This document shows, one piece after another, positions 1 through 5,504 of a DNA stretch of 6,535 nt (position 1 is the stretch's first letter; each line of letters opens with the position of its first letter). The position numbers and the translations under genes were made by a program. The stretch is from Flavobacteriaceae bacterium (GTDB lineage Bacteria; Bacteroidota; Bacteroidia; Flavobacteriales; Flavobacteriaceae), in assembly GCA_030828025.1 (NCBI GenBank), contig JAURDG010000076.1:1-6535 (forward strand), given 5' to 3'. The notes under the pieces were generated by a model. The model searched no databases. It was not told the DNA's origin and saw only the letters and a program-made list of their open reading frames with translations.

Positions 1-380
1 CTCAATAGTGTACCTCCTGGGTCTGAAGCGGATCCTTTTGAAGAAACTTTAAATTCAGTTCCAGGTGCATACTTAGCATCAAAAGCAAAAGCACTAGTAA
101 AATCATTATAAATTGAATTAGCACTTCTGCCATTTTCATTTTCAAAGCCAGTATTGCCTACATAGGCAACACCATCATCATAGTTGGTAACTACAGCTCC
201 ATTGCCGTCTACCCAACTAATATTACGAGTATAATTGGCAAAGGCATTTAAATGTTCCAAAGGCAATGCATTGGTATGACCAGCGCCTAGTTCTTTTGCA
301 CCAAAGTCCCAATATATTATGTCCTGGGCAATAATACTTGCTGAAAAAAACAGGCTAATTAAAAGTAAATATTTTTTCAT
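1..380 (-). CDS. Secreted protein of unknown function, N-terminal part (3' end outside window)
   Basis: An open frame starts at the ATG at 380 and runs without a stop to the left edge, giving 126 codons. It begins with a classic Sec signal peptide: MKK, then a hydrophobic core (YLLLISLFFSASIIA), with likely signal peptidase I cleavage after Ala18 (SIIA|QD). There is no lipobox cysteine, so it is probably periplasmic or secreted rather than a lipoprotein. The mature part (DIIYWDFGAKELG... then many Asn, Gly and Thr) has the composition of a beta-rich extracellular protein. I do not recognise its family. Its C-terminus, where a type IX secretion sorting domain could sit, is missing. It lies 130 bases downstream of the uxuA stop, past a possible terminator, so it is probably a separate transcription unit. 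Next to uronate and deoxysugar genes it could be a glycan-active or glycan-binding protein, but this is inference from position only. Confidence 0.78.
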   Translation of the reverse strand, partial: MKKYLLLISLFFSASIIAQDIIYWDFGAKELGAGHTNALPLEHLNAFANYTRNISWVDGNGAVVTNYDDGVAYVGNTGFENENGRSANSIYNDFTSAFAFDAKYAPGTEFKVSSKGSASDPGGTLL

Positions 381-510
381 ATAGGTTTTTTTTATGGTTA
401 AATACAGTATTAACAGAGTAAAAATAGGAAACTAATAAAAAGACCGCATATACTTTTGGACATCGGTCAATTATATAAAAATAAGAAGTGATAAGCTAGA
501 GCTGTTTTAT
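381..510. other. Intergenic gap between uxuA and the secreted-protein gene
   Basis: These 130 AT-rich bases separate the uxuA stop codon from the start of the secreted-protein gene. They hold one inverted repeat (442-468) read as a possible terminator. The leader directly before the ATG at 380 is A-rich (minus strand ACCATAAAAAAAACCTAT) with no Shine-Dalgarno motif, as is usual in Bacteroidetes. A promoter for the secreted-protein gene is expected here, but I see no clean match to the Bacteroidetes pattern TTTG ... TAnnTTTG. This is the only gap longer than 18 bases in the window. Confidence 0.7.
436..468 (-). terminator. Possible intrinsic terminator after uxuA
   Basis: On the minus strand the sequence reads GACCG, a 17-base loop, CGGTC, then TTTTTATT. 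The five-base-pair GC-rich stem followed directly by a T run starts about 42 bases past the uxuA stop, which suits the end of the operon. The stem is short and the loop long, with no good pairing inside it, so the predicted stability is modest. It may act only weakly or be a chance repeat. Confidence 0.4.
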
Positions 511-1710
511 TTATTCATTATTAGTTGAGTTAGTCAAATCATGTTTATGAATCGCTAATTCAAGTCCTCTAAGTTCCGCCAAGCCTCTTAATCGACCGAT
601 TCCGGAATACCCAGGATTGGTTTTCTTTTTTAAATCGTCAAGCATCTGATGTCCATGATCGGGTCGCATGGGGATAGCAGCATCTTTCATTCCAGCTGCT
701 TTTCTGCGTTTCTCTTCCTTGGCGACACTACTAATGATGGCATACATGTCCACGTCACCCTCAAGGTGATTGGCTTCATAGAAATTGCCCTGTACATCAC
801 GCTTGGTACTTCTTAAATGAAGAAAGTGTACTCTGTCGGCAAAGCGATTAAATATCTGAACCAAGTCGTTGTCGGCGCGCACCCCTAACGAACCCGTACA
901 AAAGGTAATCCCATTCGCCCTGTCTGGCACTTGAGCAAACAAATAGGCGTAATCATCTTCGGTGCTCACTACTCTTGGCAAACCCAGTATGGGGTAAGGT
1001 GGGTCATCGGGATGAATACACATTAGCACCTCATTTTGGGAAGCTACTGGGATAATTTCCTTTAAAAAAAGAACGATATTTTCGCGAAGTTTTTTAGCGT
1101 CAATATCCTTGTACGTGTCCAAAATAGTTTGAAACTGTTCTAAAGTGTAGCCTTCTTCTGCTCCAGGCAATCCTGCAATGATATTTTGAATCAAGGTTGT
1201 TTTTTGGTCGTCTGTTAAGCCATCTAAGTAGGCTTTAGCAGCTTCCTTTTGTTCTACAGAATAAGTCTTTTCAGCACCTGGTCGCTTTAATAAATACAAT
1301 TCAAAAGCAGCAAAAGCTGTCACATCAAAGCGTAGTGCCTTAGCACCATCTTCAACCTCATACTCCAAATCGGTGCGTGTCCAATCCAAAACAGGCATAA
1401 AGTTGTAGCAAATAATTTTTATACCACAGCTGGCTAAGTTTTCAATGCTTGTTTTATAATGCTCAATATAGGTTTGATAATTACCTGAACGCGTTTTGAT
1501 GTTTTCATGCAAGGGAATGCTTTCAACTACACTCCATCTAAGGCCTTTTGATTCGATTGTTGCTTTTCGCTTTTCAATTTCTTCAACAGTCCATATTTCC
1601 CCATTGGGAATATGATGTAAGGCAGATACAATTCCTGTTGCACCCGCCTGTTTGATGTCTGCTAAACTTACGGGATCATGAGGTCCGTACCAACGCCAAG
1701 TTTGTTCCAT
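511..1710 (-). CDS. uxuA: Mannonate dehydratase UxuA
   Basis: Cytoplasmic enzyme that dehydrates D-mannonate to 2-keto-3-deoxy-D-gluconate, the committing step of glucuronate breakdown. The 399-residue protein is full length (E. coli UxuA is about 394) and matches the family from the first residues (MEQTWRWYGP, then LHHIPNGE at 31-38). It includes the long helical insertion at about 140-220 (LPGAEEGYTL) typical of the E. coli-type enzyme. The likely metal ligands of this TIM-barrel enzyme (Mn2+ or Fe2+ in the family) are visible: His233 in CIHPDDPP, Cys271 in FCTGSLGVRADND, His298 in HLRST and Asp351 in RPDHGHQMLDD. The start at 1710 is supported by the conserved N-terminus and an A-rich leader. 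It lies 17 bases after the SDR gene that makes its substrate and is the last gene of the operon. The product should feed a KDG kinase and aldolase, neither of which is in this window. Confidence 0.97.
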   Translation of the reverse strand: MEQTWRWYGPHDPVSLADIKQAGATGIVSALHHIPNGEIWTVEEIEKRKATIESKGLRWSVVESIPLHENIKTRSGNYQTYIEHYKTSIENLASCGIKIICYNFMPVLDWTRTDLEYEVEDGAKALRFDVTAFAAFELYLLKRPGAEKTYSVEQKEAAKAYLDGLTDDQKTTLIQNIIAGLPGAEEGYTLEQFQTILDTYKDIDAKKLRENIVLFLKEIIPVASQNEVLMCIHPDDPPYPILGLPRVVSTEDDYAYLFAQVPDRANGITFCTGSLGVRADNDLVQIFNRFADRVHFLHLRSTKRDVQGNFYEANHLEGDVDMYAIISSVAKEEKRRKAAGMKDAAIPMRPDHGHQMLDDLKKKTNPGYSGIGRLRGLAELRGLELAIHKHDLTNSTNNE

Positions 1711-1727
1711 TTCTGTTTTTTACAATA

Positions 1728-2555
1728 TTATACGCCACTATACGCACTAAATCCACCGTCAATGGGAATGACAACTCCCGTGACAAAAGAGGAGGCATCA
1801 TCACACAAATACAAGGTGGTACTAATAAGATCCTCGGGGACTCCATACCTTCCCATAGGCGTTTGATCAATAATTTGTTGCCCTCTTTGGGTTAAGGTGC
1901 CATCCGAATTTGTGAGTAAGGTTCTGTTTTGTTCTGTTAAGAAAAATCCTGGAGCTAAGGCATTGACACGAATCCCAACTTTTGAAAAATGTACCGCCAG
2001 CCATTGTGTGAAATTTGAAACAGCTGCTTTAGCACCACTGTAGGCTGGAATCTTCGTAAGCGGCGTAAAGGCATTCATAGAGGAAATATTAAGGATGCTA
2101 CACCCCTTTCTACCTACCATATCTTGTGCAAAAACTTGAGTTGGCAATAGTGTACCTAAGAAGTTTAGATTGAAGGTAAACTCGATTCCTTTAGGATCAA
2201 GGTCAAAAAACGTTTTGAATCCTTCCAGTGATTGGTTTAAATCTTCTACTTGAAAAAATGGGTTTGAGGTAGTGCCCAATGGGTGATTTCCTCCAGCACC
2301 GTTTATTAAAATATCGCAAGAACCAAAGTGCTTGTTGACTTGTTTTTTGGCCTTAAATAGCGCATCTTTATAAAGCACATTAGCTTCAAACCCCATGGCA
2401 TTTCCGCCATTATTTTTGATTTGAGTAGCCACTTTCTCTGCGGCGTCTATATTCAAATCCAAAACAGCAATACGATGTCCAAGTTTTGCTAAGCCAGCAG
2501 CTATTGTACTGCATAAAACCCCACCAGCTCCTGTAATTACGATTGTTTTTTGCAT
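1728..2555 (-). CDS. uxuB: D-mannonate oxidoreductase (fructuronate reductase), SDR family
   Basis: Short-chain dehydrogenase/reductase of 275 residues, expected to interconvert D-fructuronate and D-mannonate with NAD(H), the step before UxuA. The Rossmann fold starts at residue 3 with the loop TGAGGVLC (8-15), Asp33 ends beta-2 (favouring NAD), NGAGG is at 85-89, Ser158/Ser159 sit in NISSMNAF, and the catalytic pair is Tyr172/Lys176 in YSGAKAA. The long segment at about 90-138 (NHPLGTT ... FFDLDPKGIEF ... NLNFLGTLLPTQ) marks the Bacillus YjmF/UxuB-like subfamily rather than the KduD type. It is unrelated in fold to E. coli UxuB, which is a long-chain polyol dehydrogenase. Unusually, Cys15 takes the place of the last glycine of the nucleotide loop, where relatives normally have VLG. 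Adjacency to uxuA strongly supports the role; the exact substrate is inferred. Confidence 0.92.
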   Translation of the reverse strand: MQKTIVITGAGGVLCSTIAAGLAKLGHRIAVLDLNIDAAEKVATQIKNNGGNAMGFEANVLYKDALFKAKKQVNKHFGSCDILINGAGGNHPLGTTSNPFFQVEDLNQSLEGFKTFFDLDPKGIEFTFNLNFLGTLLPTQVFAQDMVGRKGCSILNISSMNAFTPLTKIPAYSGAKAAVSNFTQWLAVHFSKVGIRVNALAPGFFLTEQNRTLLTNSDGTLTQRGQQIIDQTPMGRYGVPEDLISTTLYLCDDASSFVTGVVIPIDGGFSAYSGV

Positions 2556-2573
2556 GTTTATTTAAAATATTTT

Positions 2574-2930
2574 TCAGCTACACTTTTTTACAAATTCCGA
2601 TTTCAATCCCATGGCTCCAAAACCACTTATTTTACAACTGATATTGTGATCAGCATCAGTTATACGAATGTTTTTCACCTTAGTTCCGGCTTTAACTGGT
2701 TTTGGTGCTCCTTTAACAGGAAGATCTTTAATGACAATGACAGAATCCCCATCATGCAAAACATTTCCATTTGAATCAAGTACTTTTACCGTCTTCTTCA
2801 GAGGAACATTTGTAGAACTCCATTCAAAAAAACATGAAGGGCACGCAAAAATATCATTGCCAAGCGGATAAGCATATGGTGATGCGCATTTAGGACAGTG
2901 ATTTTCTTGATCTGACATCCTGAAAGACAT
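2574..2930 (-). CDS. yjdM: PhnA/YjdM family zinc-ribbon protein
   Basis: Small cytoplasmic protein of 118 residues, full length for the family. An N-terminal zinc ribbon has two CxxC pairs, Cys12/Cys15 (CPKC) and Cys30/Cys33 (CPSC). A small beta-barrel domain follows with the family signatures DSNGN, DGDSVIVIKDL, VKGAP, GTKVKNIR and, near the end, CKISGFGAMGLKSEFVKK. The biochemical function is unknown. The name 'alkylphosphonate utilisation protein PhnA' is historical and does not imply phosphonoacetate hydrolase activity. Two starts are possible: the ATG at 2930, leaving one base after the transporter stop, or the ATG at 2918 (MSDQENHCPKC), which matches the usual family N-terminus better. 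Its place between a transporter and the uronate genes suggests co-expression with them but does not reveal a role. There is no sign of phosphonate genes nearby. Confidence 0.92.
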   Translation of the reverse strand: MSFRMSDQENHCPKCASPYAYPLGNDIFACPSCFFEWSSTNVPLKKTVKVLDSNGNVLHDGDSVIVIKDLPVKGAPKPVKAGTKVKNIRITDADHNISCKISGFGAMGLKSEFVKKCS

Positions 2931-2931
2931 G

Positions 2932-4335
2932 TTAATTTGGTTGACTAAATTTACTAAAAATCAAATACAACACACCACAAAGCAACCAAGTTGGTAAGGT
3001 TACGAAAGATAGAAAAACATCGTACTTATCAGCGATAAAATAAAACAATCCAAAACTGGTTATCCAAGCTGCAAATACCGAACTGTTAAACGAAATTTTT
3101 GCCTTTTCAGCGTAATTTTTTTGAATGCCCACTTTATCAGCGAAAAAATGTTCAAACACAATCACGGCGCCAAAAGGTGCTAAAATAAATCCGTATAAAG
3201 CTACAAAATCTAGGAGCTTCATAGCAAATGCTGGAAAAATTCCAGCTATGGTAGCAATCGCTCCAGCCAAAATGGTAACCCAGAAGGTAGAGGCTTTTGG
3301 AATAATGGCCTGAAACGCAAGTCCAGCTCTATAAATCGTTGGATTAGCAGTCGTCCACCCAGCAAGGATAACCGCAATGATACCAAATATGCCGATAGCA
3401 TTGTAAGCTAGTGGTCCTGGTGCTACAGGTGGTGCCTGGCCATTGGTCAAAAACGATTGAGCCTCGGGAGTTTGAACAAAAACGGCATAAAGCAATGATG
3501 CAGCAATCCATGCCATATAATGCCCCACATACATTCCGGCTGCTGTTGTCCATCCCGAAGTGGCTGATTTAGCATAACGAAAAACCGATAAATCGGACAT
3601 TCCGATGTGCATCGCCCCATTTGCAAACCACGACCAAATTACGACATGCCAAAATGAATACTTAATTTGCCCTGGAAACGGCTCAGAACCCTTCCCCCAA
3701 ATGGCCCAAAAATCAGCAAAACTAGTTACTCCCAGTTGGTCTAAAGCAATGATACCACAAGCCAAAAAAGCCAAAACAATGACGGGTGACATCCAGTTGG
3801 CAGCCTTGGTAACCGTATCGTATCCACGAGCAGCAATCAACGAAATAACAATACCCAACGCAATCACGATAACGATCCACGTAATACCATTCGGCAAGGT
3901 ATCGGTGAGTGTAGGCATTGGCATATCAAAGGGGATGCCAACGGCAGTTGCCGAAACAGTAATCATAGACCCCGCCAAGAAACAAAACAACACCCCATTG
4001 GCCAAATTGTAAAAAGTTACCAGTCGTTTTCCTGATATTTTTTCCAATTGAAAATAAAGTGTCAGTCTGTTTTTAACAGCAATTTCAGCAGTTAAATATC
4101 GCCAAGACAATACAGCTAGTAAATTTCCGAGCAATAATCCAATAATTAAATCAAAAGCACTAACACCCGCTGTTAAAAACAAAGGGCCAATAATAAATTC
4201 GGTCCCTGCAGCATGCTCACCAGCATACATCCCTAAAAAACTCTTCCAGCCTTTAAGCTTAGACTCAGGAACGGGAATGCGTTCAAATTCACCTCCTGAT
4301 TGCGTAGTTGGGGACTTGGCTTGAGATTGATTCAT
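2932..4335 (-). CDS. NCS1-family transporter (cytosine/purine permease-like)
   Basis: Integral inner-membrane protein of 467 residues, a normal length for nucleobase:cation symporter-1 proteins, with about 12 hydrophobic segments (roughly 45-60, 62-82, 107-133, 151-170, 181-199, 228-250, 265-287, 308-328, 346-368, 374-395, 418-434, 441-461). Family-like features are the Gly-rich first helix region (GMYAGEHAAGTEF), the loop SDLSVFRYAKS at 247-257 and the helix-8 motif AGWTTANPTIYRAGL at 325-339. Known members use a Na+ or H+ gradient to import cytosine, purines, allantoin, hydantoins or thiamine. The substrate here cannot be read from sequence. It lies 16 bases after lldD and one base before the PhnA-like gene, and is the only transporter visible in the operon. 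It may therefore carry a pathway sugar, uronate or hydroxy acid, or else an unrelated nucleobase-like compound. Confidence 0.9.
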   Translation of the reverse strand: MNQSQAKSPTTQSGGEFERIPVPESKLKGWKSFLGMYAGEHAAGTEFIIGPLFLTAGVSAFDLIIGLLLGNLLAVLSWRYLTAEIAVKNRLTLYFQLEKISGKRLVTFYNLANGVLFCFLAGSMITVSATAVGIPFDMPMPTLTDTLPNGITWIVIVIALGIVISLIAARGYDTVTKAANWMSPVIVLAFLACGIIALDQLGVTSFADFWAIWGKGSEPFPGQIKYSFWHVVIWSWFANGAMHIGMSDLSVFRYAKSATSGWTTAAGMYVGHYMAWIAASLLYAVFVQTPEAQSFLTNGQAPPVAPGPLAYNAIGIFGIIAVILAGWTTANPTIYRAGLAFQAIIPKASTFWVTILAGAIATIAGIFPAFAMKLLDFVALYGFILAPFGAVIVFEHFFADKVGIQKNYAEKAKISFNSSVFAAWITSFGLFYFIADKYDVFLSFVTLPTWLLCGVLYLIFSKFSQPN

Positions 4336-4351
4336 TTTTATTGATTTAATT

Positions 4352-5500
4352 TTATTTGATTAGATGCTTGTGTAAATGGGTTACTTCTTCACAGCAGACT
4401 TGTTCCATGATTTGTTGCAACTCTTTTTTAAGCAAACTGATGGTATGTTCTCCTCCATTTTTTCCAAGAGCAGCGACACCATACATAAACGATCGCCCTA
4501 AAAAACTGAAGCTGGCACCACTGGCGATTGTTCTGGCTACATCTATTCCAGATCGAATCCCACTATCCATCATGACTTCAATTTTATCTCCGTATTTTTC
4601 ACTAATTCTTGTAAGTGGTTTTATGCTAGACTCTCCAGCGTCTAATTGTCTTCCACCATGATTAGAAACAATAATACCATCCAAACCTAAACGTATAGCT
4701 TGTTCGGCATCAAATTCTGACGCCACTCCTTTAAGCACGAGCTTTCCTTTCCACATATCACGAATGGGTTTAATTTTTTCCTCGTTCAGGCGTCCAGAAA
4801 ACGTTTGATCCATAAATTTACCAAGCTGCTTTAAGTCTAAATTTTTAGGCATATATGGTTTAAGGGTTTCAAAGTTTGGTTGTCCATGAACCAATGTTTG
4901 CATAGCCCAATGGGGTTTTCTCAAAATTTGAAGCATATTTTGCAGGGACATTTTTGGAGGCATAGCCAAACCATTTCTAATGTCTCTAGGCCTAAATCCA
5001 AAAGTAGGCACATCACACAAAATGACTAAGACAGGACAATGTGCGGCTTGAGCTCTATTGATGATGTCGTCTCTAAGGTCATCGGAAGCAGGGTGGTACA
5101 ATTGAAACCATGCCTTGCCATCCGTAATTTCACTAATTCGCTCAATGCTTGAGGTGGTCACGGTGCTCAAAATAAAGGGAACATTATACTCAAATGCTGC
5201 TTTTGCCAAAATCTCTGGTGCGTTGGGCCACATCAAGCCTTGAAGTCCCACCGGTGCAATGCCAAATGGTGCATCATAAGTAAGACCAAAAAGTGTTGTT
5301 TTGAGTGAAGAACCACCATGTGGCTTTATGTAGTTAGGCTTTAGTTGAACCTCACGAATATCCGCGGTGTTTCGGATCAAATTCACATCTTCATTACAGC
5401 CACCGTCCAGATACTCAAAAGCAAATTTTGGAATTTTCTTTTGTGCTTTAGTGCGTAAGTCACTTACTGACGGATACTTTGAGTTAAAACCTTTTGACAT
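4352..5500 (-). CDS. lldD: FMN-dependent L-lactate dehydrogenase / alpha-hydroxy-acid oxidase
   Basis: Flavoenzyme of 382 residues in the glycolate oxidase/LldD TIM-barrel family, which oxidises L-2-hydroxy acids, most often L-lactate to pyruvate. Family active-site residues are present: Tyr30 (FEYLDGG), the FMN-binding stretch GIAPVGLQGL at 80-89, Tyr135 (WFQLYHP), Asp163 and Arg170 (CDVPTFGFR), Lys257 (VLKGV), the His281/Arg284 pair in SNHGGRQLD, then DSGIRSG at 312-318 and LGR at 334-336. There is no signal peptide. By analogy with E. coli LldD it probably acts at the inner membrane face and passes electrons to quinone, but an oxygen-using oxidase cannot be excluded. The start at 5500 leaves a 4-base gap after the sugar kinase. 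Coupling to that kinase suggests it consumes L-lactate made from L-lactaldehyde during L-rhamnose or L-fucose breakdown. A longer-chain 2-hydroxy acid substrate remains possible. Confidence 0.92.
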   Translation of the reverse strand: MSKGFNSKYPSVSDLRTKAQKKIPKFAFEYLDGGCNEDVNLIRNTADIREVQLKPNYIKPHGGSSLKTTLFGLTYDAPFGIAPVGLQGLMWPNAPEILAKAAFEYNVPFILSTVTTSSIERISEITDGKAWFQLYHPASDDLRDDIINRAQAAHCPVLVILCDVPTFGFRPRDIRNGLAMPPKMSLQNMLQILRKPHWAMQTLVHGQPNFETLKPYMPKNLDLKQLGKFMDQTFSGRLNEEKIKPIRDMWKGKLVLKGVASEFDAEQAIRLGLDGIIVSNHGGRQLDAGESSIKPLTRISEKYGDKIEVMMDSGIRSGIDVARTIASGASFSFLGRSFMYGVAALGKNGGEHTISLLKKELQQIMEQVCCEEVTHLHKHLIK

Positions 5501-5504
5501 CGTA

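Noticed and set aside
468..475. TATAATTG on the minus strand, one mismatch from the Bacteroidetes -7 element TAnnTTTG
   Set aside because: It overlaps the base of the terminator-like stem and has no convincing TTTG element about 20 bases upstream. In AT-rich DNA such a match is expected by chance.
1678..1866. Plus-strand open frame of 62 codons across the uxuA/SDR junction
   Set aside because: It is antisense to two well-supported genes, has no recognisable motif and looks like a shadow frame.
2574..2930. Phosphonate catabolism locus suggested by the PhnA name
   Set aside because: The PhnA/YjdM family is not a phosphonoacetate hydrolase, and no phosphonate transport or C-P lyase gene is present.
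3344..3553. Minus-strand open frame of 69 codons in another frame within the transporter gene
   Set aside because: It overlaps the transporter in a different frame, is cysteine-rich with low-likelihood composition, and has no family signature. There is no evidence of a frameshift in the main gene.
3605..4012. Plus-strand open frame of 135 codons inside the transporter gene
   Set aside because: It lies fully antisense to a clear membrane transporter gene. Its composition reflects the complement of hydrophobic codons, and no family is recognisable.
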